This document shows positions 10,914 to 23,023 of a stretch of DNA of 64,000 nt, piece by piece. A program made the position numbers and the translations under genes. Source of the stretch: Serendipita indica DSM 11827. Its lineage: Eukaryota; Basidiomycota; Agaricomycetes; Sebacinales; Serendipitaceae. The notes below the pieces were generated by a model. It ran no database searches. It saw nothing but the letters and a program-made list of their open reading frames with translations, and was not told where the DNA came from. Every line of letters starts with the position of its first letter. The first letter of the stretch is position 1. Where the stretch lies: the NCBI GenBank assembly GCA_910890315.1, contig CAJVGD010000002.1, positions 1,798,001 to 1,862,000 of the forward strand. Direction: 5' to 3'.

Positions 10914-13860
10914 CTACTCGTCTGCCGTGACCGTGAGCGAGATGCATCCGAACGGCGCCGCCTGCTCCACACGAATGAGGGACTTCGTAGCAAGTACTAG
11001 AGGAGCAGGATGCCGTTCATTTCAGATTCATGTCGGTGCCGACAGTTTCAGGCGATGGCCATTGAGGGGCGAATCCGTTAGCCCGGTTTTGGTTTGAGAA
11101 AGCGGACAAACGAAACTCACCAAGACAGCAATGGAACGCACTGGCAGCGATATGCGTCGTCTTTTCGGATCCGACCATGTCATCCAATGTCACTCCTGCG
11201 TTTCCTGCCAGGTTTACCTTCATTTTCAAAAACCTAAAGTGTGTCAGGTATGAGACAACGTGGACACGCCACTCTCTTACGCAAGAAAGTTGTTTGCATT
11301 CTTCTCCAGCTTCTCCCAAGGTGCTTCTGACCTTTGTGTTTCGACCAGTTCATCCAAGTTGTTTTCACCGTCCACTAGAGAGGAAGTTTGTCAAATGAAT
11401 CCACTCTTTCCTCTATTAACTTGCCCGAGAATCGAAAGTCGTCGATGTGGCCTTCACCCAAGGATGCCGGAAGCGCTGGAGACTCTCTTCCACTTGCAAC
11501 TGGTGAGTCTCTCCGACTGCCACTCAGACTCCTTCGCTCGATATTTGTGTCCATGACAGGAAACTCCACGCTGTGATGACTATGCCCTCCAATCGATCCG
11601 CGGAATGCCTCATTGAGCGAAGAACTAGGTGCGGCATTATCCCATGGAAGAAGCCCGCTCTGGTTCGGTTCATATTCTAGTCCACTTCTCCCACGCGCCA
11701 TCTCAAGGCTTCCGACGGATGCTGCTCTAGAGGGTGCATTCCGAAGCATCTCGGGCTCCTAAATTCGAGCTCAGGAAGGATTGTGCATTCAAAAGGGGTA
11801 CCGACCTCTGAGAGATTCATGCGGCTCGTGCCCGCTTCTTGACCAATCTCGTCTGCTACCGCCGTCAGCAGAATCTTAGAGCCCGGAAGCAGCCACACCA
11901 GCGCCTCCCAACCCGTCGTAGCCCGCGTGGTCGAATTCTATCGGTGCGTCGTCTCCATTGTAATCATTGACTTCATTCTGATTAGGTGGTACCGCTTCGT
12001 CGTCGACATCGTCATTCAGCCTTCTACGCTTCTTGGGCCTCTTCTTAATCTTGCCATCCACCAGTGTAATTACACCAGACTTGGTCTCGACTTGTGCCAT
12101 AAAGACATTGGCCCACAGTTGCTTGAGCGGCTCCGCCTCGACTGTCTGCCAGTGAGCCACAGAAGAATAAGAAGATGGCACTTACGAATGTCCGGTGGCC
12201 CGAATAACAGCTCGTGTGCTCTTTCAGCTATGTTCTTTTGCATCTGGCTCTGCTCCATTTCCTGTCTCAAACGTGCTTGCTCCGCAAGGTAATTATCTCG
12301 AGCATCTCGCAGTTCTTGGTCTGTCAACTCTGTACGAGCATCCAAGAGCACTCTGACTTGCTTCTTGGGTCGGCGCTGTTTGGGCTTTGTTGGACTCGGA
12401 AGGGCGTCGTTGGTGAGTTGTGGTGTAGCGTCAGGTTGAGCTTGATCTGCTTCACCTTCTAGAGGTTGAAATTCGATATCGGCTGCAGGCGTCCCATCAC
12501 GTAGGACATTCCCAACATCCGACAAGGGCTTTGCGGTAGAAAGAATGGAGCGAGGAGTCGTTGAGCCTTTTGCGGCCTCGTCTATATCAACGTCTTTAGC
12601 TCTACAGAGTCGAGCCAGCAGGATACTTGCCTTCAGAGTCATCATCTCTGGGCTAATATCATCAAATATAAAGCCTGGTTGGGTCTGCGATCACTCACCC
12701 TCTTCCGTCCTGCGTAGCGAGGTGTCGCTGGCATTGAGCCTTCTCTTGTGGGCGTGACCATTCGTCGTTGCGCCTCATTTACTACAAATTCCATGAAATG
12801 ATCCGCAGCTACGTTCTCCTGATACGCGTCAAAGGGGTCTGGAGGACCCTCTTCAATAAACATATCGACGTCCTGTGGTCTTCCCGGTTGGTTAGCACCA
12901 CGATATGTGTAATTCCTCGAACATACTCTTCTGGTAGGTTCCAAGCTAAATCCAATTCCAGGTCAATCATCTCGGCTTGCCCAAAGTCATCCAAGCCAAA
13001 CCGATCGAGAGGGTCGCCACCGTCTTCCATAGAGGAGAAGCTTTGCAAGTGACTTTCATCGATTGTATGCAAGGCGCGATTGATTTCGAGGGATCGAGAG
13101 CGTTCGGATGATTCCTCCACTACGACTTGCTCATCATCTATGGACCTTTCTTAGGAAACACCTCTCAAGATTATCGACTTACTAGTCACATCCCAATTCT
13201 GTGCGGGTGTTAGCTAGTACAGTGACCAGCATACGATACTCACAAAGCCAAATCCATCAAAATGTAGGTCCAAGAACAGGTCATCGCTGACAGACAGTGT
13301 AATCTTTTCGGCACTAAGAAGATGAGTTACGGCTTATATGCAGTATATTCTCCTCACCTCGCAGAGCCTTTCTTCATTTCAAGTGATTTGGGATCCACAG
13401 GTTGCATAGTACCGAGATCGCCCGCCTTTTTCAAAGAGGAGTAAACATTTGTCACGTCTGTAACAAATATCTCGTGTTTGACTAGAAATAGGCATCGTGA
13501 GTTGAATACAACGTTCTCTCCACGGCTCCAGGACGAGGAAGCTGGCACATTTAAATGGGGTTGAACCAATTGAAAACTCACGCTTGTAGACGCGTGCAGC
13601 ACCTGTGAGAAGGGTGGCACTCAAGCGCAATGCAAGAGGTTCACTTGGATGAGCGATATTCTCGCAAAGCTGGCTAAGGTCGGCCGTCATCACGCTCTTT
13701 TTGGTGAGCTTCTTCAGAGTACTTTTGGATCCCAACGTTGCGGCTAGCCTGCGCGTCGAATGAAAAGTTAGCATTGCTCCATGAGCCGCTCGTGTGATGA
13801 TTACCAGAGCAGTCCAAAGCCACTATCCCGCTTTGCGAGAAGATCGGTTGAATAAAACAT
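10914..13860 (-). CDS. rec8: Meiotic cohesin kleisin subunit Rec8
   Basis: About 740 residues from many exons. The N-terminus (MFYSTDLLAKRDSGFGLLW, then LAATLGSKSTLKKL, PEPLALRLSATLLTGAARVY-like) fits Rec8 rather than mitotic Rad21, because fission yeast Rec8 has the same WLAATLGSK stretch. It clasps the Smc3 head. The middle is acidic and Ser/Pro-rich, as expected for the separase and phosphorylation region. The C-terminal winged helix that binds Smc1 is present: ETQRSEAPWEKLEKNANNF, TLDDMVGSEKTTHIAASAFH and, after a 126-nt intron, VLATKSLIRVEQ. It ends at TAG (10914-10916). One intron (11375-11424) needs a GC donor. A very short intron or 1-nt break is needed near 12600-12630. Rec8 holds sister chromatids together in meiosis. 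Confidence 0.9.
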
Positions 13861-13957
13861 TGTGATTCAGTGACGCGCAAGGCGCCTGCAGAAACAAAAT
13901 AGACGAGCAGGTTGGTGGCAAGACAGCTTGAAACCCGACCATCGCAGCCGGACATTC
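13861..13957. promoter_or_regulatory. Bidirectional promoter of rec8 and the phospholipase D gene
   Basis: Only 97 bases separate the rec8 start codon (13860, minus) and the PLD start codon (13958, plus). Both genes must therefore share control DNA and overlapping 5' leaders. The stretch is GC-rich in its right half (CATCGCAGCCGGACATTC). No obvious TATA box is seen. Confidence 0.7.
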
Positions 13958-16900
13958 ATGTCGCTCGCTGCGGCCGTTCACAACGTTCTGGATGATCACA
14001 AGCAAGGAGAAGAGTCTAACGCTGGTTCAAAGTTGCGAGATGGTGCACAGAGACTGAGCCCTCATCTCCAAGTCCCACCGAAACGCCGTTCTTCGGGCTA
14101 TGGCTCGACACCAGGCTCTCCAGCTGGACGCACGGGTCCTCCAAACTCTTCTTTTCCAATCTCACAATCGACCACGAGCACCAACAAGGGGAAAGGGCGG
14201 GCCATTAACTCTGACGACATGTCACCTCCGAGCCGTACAAACAGTCAAGGCGAGGTCGTTAGTCCGTCTCCAGAGAATAGTGATGAAGAGGAAGCTAGAC
14301 TGGCGGATCCTTACCGCAAGAAATTCAAGCGGAGTCCGAGCGGATTCCGAAGTGCTTGGGAATACGGCGAGCAGGAGACACCTGGAACGGCACGCATGAA
14401 GAGACAACGTGACAGTTGGATCGACGTCGAAGCGTGGAACCCAATCAAATGGCTAGGCCTGACGGAGGCGGACGAAAACGCTAGTGCCGATAAGCAAGCG
14501 CAGGCTGAAACGGGCGAACCTCTGTCCAAAGAGAAATCAGACGGAGATCGAGAGGCGAAACCTGCTCCTGACGAGAATCCAATGCGTACCGATTCTCCAG
14601 AGCCAGCTACAGAGGGAGAGGCGGAAAAGGTGGACAAACTGAAACCAGAGTCATCGAAACAAAATCGCCCGCCCCGCTCCTTTTCACTTCCCCACATGAA
14701 GACGGCGCCGACGTGGAGTCGTCTCAAGGCTCTTCTCCCTCAGGTCGTTGGCACTCAGGGCCCTGCGCAGTCCCCTACTGTAGCGCACAAGCGGCAGGAG
14801 GTTGACATCATTCATGAGTTGACATACTCTGGGCTTGGGCCCCTCCTCCTTCGCATGTGGTTCGAACGCGATGAGCGGGACGAACGTCGAGTGCCTATTC
14901 TTATGCATCAGTTGCGAATTCGCGTGAGTGATTCGATATATCCTCTCAGCAACAGCAAAGCAGTCTTTCGTATTGAATGCGAATACGCAAACGGCGCAGC
15001 TCGCTGGGTCATCTATCGACAGCTTCGAGACTTTCGAAAACTCAACCGGCATTACCGACTTGCCAACTTTTATACCCTGAACGAAATCAAACTACCCGAG
15101 TTTCCGAGCAGTAGCATCAGCAAGATTCACTTCTATCGTCTCAAACGCGAGAAGGGATCCGCCGCTGCTCGTATGGAGTTTGCGAAGATGCAACGTCAGA
15201 TTCTAGAAAATTACATTATTGGTATGATCAGGGCAGTGGTATGTTATCTGGATCTTTACTGTGTGTTGCTGAGGAGGCTTCATAGATGTTTGAAGCAAGC
15301 TCCAACCGACTTGCGCGGTTCCTTGAAGTCTCCGCGCTTTCTATCGCTCTTGCTCACTCTGGAGGCCCAGCTCAAAGCGGGGATACTCAAAATTGAGCCA
15401 AGCGGTAACAAGAAGGACTATGCAAGGAAAGGAACAGGTTGGAGAGAGCGCCGTAAAGGTCGCTGGTGTGCCGTTCGTGATAGCTACCTAGTTATTGTGA
15501 AAGAAGCGGGAGAGGTACCACCCTTCTATTTGCTCTTATTGTTGCTGATCATACGCCTAGCTGGAAATTTACGACGTCTTCCTGCTTGACTCCGAGTTTA
15601 CAGTGGAGCGCCCAACAAGATACTATCGACAAGGCTTGCGTGCCATTCATCTTGAAGAGTCAGACGACGATCTAGATGGACCTGACAAGGAAGCCCAAAG
15701 GCAATCGCCTTTCAAAAGTGCTGCATCGACATGACCATGCCAACGAGAAGGGCGATGAAAAGGAAGCAAACACCGAAGAGTCGGCTCCGAAGAAATCCTT
15801 GGCCGCTCAGATACTGGAAAAGCGGAAGAACGACATCAAATCGAAAGATTTTGCCAATGGGGATAAATCAGAACAAGCCAATGGAACTACAGTTCCCACA
15901 GGGGATAGTCATGAAGCTCATACCCATCATCATCATCATCATCATCATCACCACCACCATCATGTCGAGGGTGAAGAACACGAGCATCACGAACACGGAA
16001 ACCATGGAGGTAATAGTCCAATTCGCGGTACCTATAACGGCGGCACCATGCGCTCCAGGGCATCCCATGGACGCCGCAGTTCAGTCTCCACTGCTCGTTC
16101 AACAATTCTCGGACGGTTAAGGTCGATCCGGTCCAACAAAGGGAGCTCAAGGAGAAGGAGTAGCTCGACAGACTCGTTATCGTCACATTCCTCCAGCTCA
16201 TCTGCTACTAGTGATATGGTCGAGCCTGCTTACCGTGACCCGTCGACACATGTCAATATTATGACAAATAGGCACAAGCAAGGTGACGAAGGCATGACGA
16301 ATGAGGACAAGCGAAAGCAAAGAGACCTCTCCCATCACACGTTCTTTATCGAGAATTCCCAGATGCGACTCAAACTTGTTGCAAGGACCGAGGTAGGTTT
16401 TGTCTGGTGGGATATAGTCTTTATACTTATATTTGACCAGCGGCAAACCAATCAATGGATCTCTGCCCTGGAGAGAATGAAGAGCTCCTCTTATTGGTAC
16501 GGCAAGAATAGATTTGATAGTTTTGCTCCTATACGACTCAATGTCGCGGTTCAATGGCTCGTTGACGGGGTGAGTGTCTCACTTGATCGCGAAACTGCAT
16601 GGCTTATTCGCGGCAGCGCGACTATTTCTGGAACCTATCACGAGCGATTCAATTAGCGAAGAAGTCGATCTACATCCACGATTGGTGGCTTTCTCCAGGT
16701 ACTTATGATCTCCTTTACCAACTCTGCCTCATGTTTCGTCCAGAGCTGTATCTCAGACGGCCCGGCAAGGAGAGCTATCGGCTTGACAAGCTGCTCAAGC
16801 GCAAAGCTCAAGAGGGTGTCATGATTTATGTTATATTATAGTGAGCCAATCAATATCATCTCAGGATCCAGTGCTGACTCAAGGCAGCAAGGAGGTTTCA

Positions 16901-19900
16901 AATAGGACGACGCCTACAGATAGCAAGTAAATATGTCCTGGGTATCTTGTTGCGCATTGCTAACTACGACGAGTCACTCGAAACAGGTCCTCATGGGACT
17001 TCATCCTAATATCATGGTCCAACGGTCGCCTTCACATTTTGCGACGGGTACCTTCTACTGGGCCCATGTAAGCCAATTCATCGATATTCTCTTGGCTGAC
17101 TATTTGTAGCACGAAAAGATGTGCGTCGTCGACGAGACAATTGCCTTTATGGGAGGCTTGGACGCATGTTTTGGAAGATGGGACACACCACAGCATATTC
17201 TTATCGACGAGCCAGAGGGAGCCAGATCTGGCTAGGTAAGCAATATTGATAGCACGAGAAGTGCTCACGTTCCTTTCAGGCAAGGACTACAGCAATCCTC
17301 GAGTAATGGACTTTCACAACCTGGAAAAACCAGAGCAAGACATGTACGATAGGTCCAAAGTTGCTCGTATGCCCTGGTGCGTGATTCGGCTTGATGATAT
17401 GCTGATACTTATCTCATAAGGCACGACGTCTCGCTGCAAGTCGTCGGTCAGCCCGCCAGAGACCTATGCCGACATTTCGTTCAGAGGCAAGCGCTACGCT
17501 CAACATAGCGACCACATTCACATTCTCTACAGGTGGAACTTCCTGCTTCGCGTCAAGGTAAGTATTCGACTATTTCCATTGAGCAGTCTCTGAAGACTAG
17601 TAGAACCACAGCCGACAAATGCCATTCCTTCTTCCTCCACCGGAATTTAAGCCTGGCGAGCTCACATCTCAAGGACTAACGGGAACTTGTGAGATGCAAA
17701 TTGTTCGCTCGGCAGGCCCGTGGTCCATGGGTACTTTAAACAAAGTCGAGCACTCAATCCAGACAGCATATCTCAAAGGTACACTTAATTCTCTACTCGG
17801 TTCTCTCTATCTTACAATTCACAGCAATCCAAATGTCGGAGTATTTCGTCTACATTGAGAACCAATTTTTCATCACTTCGTACGTCGCATATTGGGATCG
17901 GATATTGTCTCAATCTCCAAAAGGACCGTAGTCGGGGATGTCGAGATTGAGAATAGAATTGGAGATGCCCTGGTACACCGAATCATCCGCGCTCACCGTG
18001 AAGGCACGAAGTGGCGGGCTTGCATTCTCATCCCATTGCTGCCAGGCTTTACGTTCCCTGTCGACCACGAGAGTGCAAGCGCTGTGAGTTGGTTACAGCT
18101 CAGTCGACCGATACTTAGTTTTTCCAGATACGCATTATTTTGGAATGCCAAAACAGGACAATCAACCGTGGCCCCAACTCCATCTTCTCTAAATTGCGCA
18201 AAGAGGGTATTGACGTACGTCGGATCATTGAAGCCATCCTCTATTCTCACTTATAATAGCCTGATGACTACATCACTTTCTTCTCCCTGAGAGGCTGGGG
18301 AAAGCTACCAGGAGAAGTTCTCACTACTGAGCAAGTCTATATTCACGCCAAGGCAGGTGGGATGTAACAAAAGCCTCGTTGATATTGAACTTTTTCTAGT
18401 TGATGATTGTGGATGACCGCCTGGCAATTATCGGCAGTGCAAATATCAAGTATGTTTGATCATCGAGTTTCCTACCAAAACTGACGTCTCTTTAGCGAGA
18501 GGTCACAAAGAGGCGACCGTGATTCTGAGCTGGCGGCAGTCATCCGTGATACAGATCTGATTGACGGGTACGCACTTCGCCATGAGCCTTTAGGATACTC
18601 ATCAGCCATAGGACCATGGGCGGAAAGCCGTTTAAGGTCGGACGATTTGCTCATACCCTGCGAGTGCGCCTCATGAGAGAACATCTTGGCATCGACGTCG
18701 ACTCGCTCTATGAGGAGGACATTGAACAACAGCCAGACTCTGTCGAACCCCCGGCCAATCCCGGGAATACTCAAAGATGGGATCCGGATAACGAACAAGA
18801 GGATATATCACCCGAACATCCCAAGCTTGAGAAGGAGGACTTTAAACCTATCAAGGGTGAGACATCGGCTGTATCTCGTATGGTGCAACTTGCAGCTGGT
18901 AATATCCAGCAAGGTTAGCCTTTGCATTTTGTTGTGTTATTTATTAATGTATCCCTCAGTCTTCTCTGGCGTGGACGCCGCAGTGGCTTATGGTCAAAGT
19001 GAGGCGGCTCATGATATAGGAATTGCTCCTGGACGAGAGCACGGCATCACTGGAGACGAGGGCCTGAATAAGGAGCGCCAAACATATGGTCGCGATGGGC
19101 AACTGGAGCCGGGTTTCGCGTCATCTAAAGTTCCAACCCTCGAGGAGAAGACGGTAGCGGAGAAGCGCCCCCACGAAACTTCAGGCGACAAGCCATTGGC
19201 AGAGGCAATTGAAAAGGGGGTCGCTGGTCCCAACCCATTATCCGGCAAGACGCAAGATGGAGAATTGTACGCTGCACCCGCGGACGCCATGCCGGGCGAC
19301 ACTGAGCCACCTCATGCACGAACACCCTCCAAAGAGGATGCAGACGACCAAGAAAAGTCTGCTGTACGAGCAAGGATGCTTCTTCGACAACACTTGACTG
19401 TGCCGTATGGAACAAAGAACTGGACAATCCCAACGCCAGCCCCCATCATCGATCCGCATGGATTCGATGACCCTATCAGTGATCATTTCTTCAAAGATGT
19501 CTGGATCGCAGCAGCAGTGCACAATACAGAGATTTACCGACAAGTGTTCCACGCCGTACCCGATGATCTCAGTAAGTGACGACACGTCTGGGAACTTTTT
19601 ATTCACTCGTCGTAGTCACGACTTGGAAGCAGTACAAGGAGTTTGTGGCTCATCACGAAAGACTGCAGAAGCCTGTGGGTGACGAGGTGTCGTCGAAATC
19701 GTTGATGGGGCTCATCGATATCACAGGTGCACGACCCAAATACAGACAAGGACAAAGCCGCGACGGCAGACAAGAATGCCGACGACAAGTCTGATCGACC
19801 TGCAGTTGGACGCGTTCCGTCAGAAGGAGGGAATAGTGAGATTGGAGTCGTGGTGACGGATACGGACGCCAAAAATGCGGCTCAAGATCAACTAGGCAAA

Positions 19901-20357
19901 GACCCCGACGCGAATGTTCGAGAAAATCGGACACCAGATGTCAGTAGTCACAGCAAGGCTCCGAGCGTCACCTCTGGTAGATACGAGGAGGGCTCGACCT
20001 CGGCTGTACCAGGCTCGCCGACACAAGGACATCAACGATTTGAGACACACAGTCGCAGCAGTCACAGCAGACCAAGAAGAAGCCCACTGGACCGGACGAG
20101 CCGTTTGAACCTTGGGAGCGAGAGTATATGGAAGAGCTGCTAAACGACGTCAAGGGACACCTCGGTACGTTTGAATGATTGCTACGCGTCGCATATGGGC
20201 TCATGTACGGCCAGTACTGTTCCCTACTCGGTTCCTGGAGGGAGAGGATATAGCCGACAACTTCTTGTTCAACGCCGATCGGTACGTAGCGACCATTGAG
20301 AGGCGATGTATTCTGACGACTTGTGGCAGGCTACTTCCCTTGCCCATTTACAACTAG
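13958..20357 (+). CDS. PLD1: Phospholipase D, PX-PH-HKD type (Spo14/PLD1 family), with several apparent frame breaks
   Basis: About 1,750 residues from roughly 25 exons. Order: a disordered N-terminus; PX domain ([36 protein letters not shown]); PH domain ([26 protein letters not shown]); a His-rich insert; then the catalytic half with HKD1 ([17 protein letters not shown]), [18 protein letters not shown], and HKD2 ([24 protein letters not shown]). Both HKD motifs are intact. It should turn phosphatidylcholine into phosphatidic acid; the yeast orthologue Spo14 is needed for meiosis and spore membranes. Two introns have GC donors (17487-17532, 18353-18399). The frame needs 1-nt shifts near 15367, 15690-15735, 17217, 19725 and 20041. 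The C-terminus is FLFNADR plus LLPLPIYN. The start at 13958 is the first ATG. Confidence 0.85.
15925..15963 (+). repeat. CAT/CAC triplet repeat coding for 13 consecutive His
   Basis: Thirteen His codons in a row (nine CAT, three CAC and a final CAT or similar), followed by a further His/Glu-rich segment ([13 protein letters not shown]). It lies in the linker between the PH domain and the first HKD motif of the phospholipase D. Triplet slippage is the likely origin. Confidence 0.85.
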
Positions 20358-21106
20358 AGACTGGATTCGTATTTATTTCACCTTTGAGTAATTTCTACCC
20401 TACGTTGCGGAGAGCGAGTTGTCTCATGAGCATATATGTCCGCTGATTCCGAGCGCCGAGAGCACGCTTTCATATCCGATGGATTTGCCAAAAGAGCCGA
20501 GGCGCCGCATGGGTCCCCGAGACCCTGTTGTGTCGAGTGGCCCCAGGTCGGAATACTTGCGCATCTTGTTGGCTGCTCGTGAGGGGCGACCGGCCACTGA
20601 GGATTGGTTGGGTGGTTTGAACGTTGACCAAGGCGACGACGATAGATTTCGATAAATTGAAGAGGCATCTATGGACTCTGGAAAGCATTTGCGATTGATG
20701 GATGAATTTTGAATGAAATTTGTCCATGGGTGTACCTACCCCGGCGAGCACAAAGGCGCCGCAGGATCCGGAAAAGGCATGTGCGTGCAATGGGGCTGCC
20801 AGGCAACGCCAGTTCTTGATAGAGCTTGTTGTGAGCACTTAAGGCGTCTACGCGTGCTTTTGCTCGATCTGCATCTAACGAACCCCCCCGACCAACGCCC
20901 CTTGACCCGGTTTTCTTTTCACGTTTACGAACTCTTAACGTCTTTGAGCAAGTCTCGGGCTGCTATACGACTTGTTCTTGTCTTGTTATCACCGTCCTTT
21001 CCCTCGAATCCTCACACCTGTGTGCGTAGTCTCTGGGTGGGAAGTAAAAATTGGCTGACATGTTTTACCCAAAGATCCCTCAGCTTGCTGTTTCTAATCA
21101 TCTGTC
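20358..21106. other. Intergenic stretch with one doubtful open frame
   Basis: 749 bases between the PLD stop and the next ATG. The frame 20419-20655 (ending LNVDQGDDDRFR) has protein-like composition but no ATG near its start. It could be an alternative last exon of the PLD gene: splicing the last donor (after NADR) to the AG at about 20413-20414 also stays open. The remaining DNA (20700-21106) is pyrimidine-rich towards the next gene and is presumably its promoter. Confidence 0.4.
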
Positions 21107-22173
21107 ATGTCCCAAAGTATCCGAACCCACCAGACTCCCGAGGTTGGCACCGGTTATTGTTCGCGTGACCACATATTCTAACAATTTGACAGAGGAGCAT
21201 AGAGCGCGAAACACCTAGAAATCCGCCGGGACTGCCATTGCCCGCAGACCGACTGTGGCAGCCCCATGAAGATGGGTACTGGAGAAAGCTACGGGAAGAA
21301 TGGGGGTCTACGCTTGACCTGAACAAAGTAGAAGATGACCAGGAGCGAATCGATGGTGAAGATATGGACGAAGTTGACCTGGCCACGGCAAACGGAACCG
21401 TGTTCCGCATTGTGCTGGCCGACGACGGGCGAAATGCGCACTCGCATGATATTCACCGAGTGGGAGCTACACCTGATATGGACTCCCGCGGGCTGAATAT
21501 AGCATCTCCGGGTGATGTGCCGCACCCTGCTCGGCCTATAAGTCGTCCACTCCCTCTGTACGTCTGTTTCCCTCCCCCTACCTGTCTGCACTCGCTCACT
21601 CTCCCCAGGCTCACACACACCAAAACAAGTAAGAAATCTCGCAAGTTTCAACCTCCCACGCTTAGTGTGAGCGTCACCACCACCACCCGTACCTATAGCG
21701 GCGACGTCTTTCCGCCGCCGTATACTCCCCGTCCAACGGGCACAGAGCGCAGCTTTGGCGTCGACGGAAAGCTCAAAGACGACGAGATGGAGCCCAGAGC
21801 TCGATGGCCCGTCGCCAAGTGGCTCTTCCTCCTCGGCTTCTGTACGTGGTGGCTTGATTACCGGTCTACTTATAAAAAACTGACAATACCGGCTTCCTCG
21901 GACCGGTCCTTAGTGTTCCCTCTGCTTTGGCTCTTTGGCTCTTTCCTCCTCTTTAGTGGTCTCCGCAAAATGGCAGACTCGTCCCCGTCTTCGATAGAAT
22001 CCCAAGTCTCTGACAGGAAACTCGATACCCAGTCCCGCGATACCACCACATCAAGTATCACTCATCTCATTGCACAAGAGGTCGTCTGGAGCAAGCGTTG
22101 TGCTTGGGCCATCAGCCTCTTTGCCGTCTGCTCTTTTACCGCACTCGGCATTCTCAAAGCAGTCGGCATGTGA
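21107..22173 (+). CDS. Unknown membrane protein with a hydrophobic hairpin and a C-terminal membrane helix
   Basis: Starts at 21107 (MSQSIRTHQTPE). Introns at about 21151-21191, 21557-21608 and 21841-21954 keep the frame. The first 200 residues are soluble and include an acidic stretch (EDDQERIDGEDMDEVD) and a Pro/Thr-rich region (VFPPPYTPRPTG). After WPVAKW comes a long hydrophobic segment (LFLLGFLFPLLWLFGSFLLF), then a polar linker and a C-terminal helix (CAWAISLFAVCSFTALGIL) ending KAVGM. It is likely anchored in the ER or another endomembrane. I do not recognise the family, and no catalytic motif is visible. Confidence 0.65.
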
Positions 22174-22540
22174 GCTGCTGCTCCGACCCTTTGCACGAGC
22201 CAGCCTCGAGCTTGCTTCTGGTGCCATGACCTTGTCACGATCAAAACGCTCCCTTGTTTGCTGGACAATCAGATATCGCCCTGTCGAGTCTTTTCTTGAT
22301 GAACGCGCGTGTGCATAGATTATCGCACACCACCATCATTTGTAGTCTATCCAGTATTTAATCGAGTCCTCTCCATTTGAGTAACCTCGCGCGGGATTGA
22401 GAAAAAAAGGAATGGGTGAATACAATTATCAGCAGTAAATAAACACCTGATACCAATGTCGGACAGCGAGTCTGCCCCACAGACGGCTTTTACATGCACT
22501 CCATCTCCGCCGTCGAGCGTCGCCGTATGGGGACGCAGAA
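22174..22540. other. Intergenic 3' flanks (convergent genes)
   Basis: 367 bases between two convergent stop codons. AT-rich patches with AATAAA-like sequence (AGCAGTAAATAAACACC, about 22431-22446) may serve 3' end formation. No gene is seen. Confidence 0.4.
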
Positions 22541-23023
22541 TCATGCACCTCCACTATAACAAATGTCAGTATGTGCCCCAAATCAAATTAATCATAAACG
22601 TACACAAGGATGTTGTTGCTATTCGACGACAAGACCAGCGCGTGTCAGCATACCCCAGTCCAACGAACAGAAATCCGGGACAAGACGTACATTGGAATAT
22701 GTATCAGCTTGACAAAATAGCCGATAAAGCCCATGATGGCGAACCCAATCGCGACGGCCTTTGAGATTTGGATATACTCTGCCAGCGCATTAGCGTTGCG
22801 TTTGACAAAACGGAGCGCCGTCCAAAACGAATACGCAGGACCACTGAAATAAAGAAGAGACTTATCCACCTTTTTGCGACGGCTTGGTGCAGCGTGTCAT
22901 AAACTAGAGAAGTCGGTCAGTCCCAGTCCGACTCGTCGACGTGGCCGCCCGAGTACAGACCTGGTTGCCCTCACGAACAAATTGTTGAGGAACATCGAGA
23001 AATTCCCTGAGCTTGTCGGACAT
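22541..23023 (-). CDS. SSS1: Protein transport protein Sec61 subunit gamma (Sss1)
   Basis: Small tail-anchored subunit of the Sec61 protein-conducting channel in the ER membrane. Start at 23023: [20 protein letters not shown], then [47 protein letters not shown] and stop. The length of about 70 residues and the single membrane helix match the family exactly. Six coding pieces are needed, including a 15-nt exon (22604-22618) that encodes the NNILV part. The conserved C-terminus (IPINNILVGGA) proves the splicing. No frame problem is seen. Confidence 0.96.

Noticed and set aside
13674-13774. Rec8 gene as the mitotic kleisin Rad21
   Set aside because: The WLAATLGSK and ALRLSATLLTGAARVY parts resemble fission yeast Rec8 more than Rad21, whose start has WLAAH and another spacing.
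15868-16068. Minus-strand open frame opposite the His run (Met-rich)
   Set aside because: It is the mirror of the CAT repeat and of no other support.
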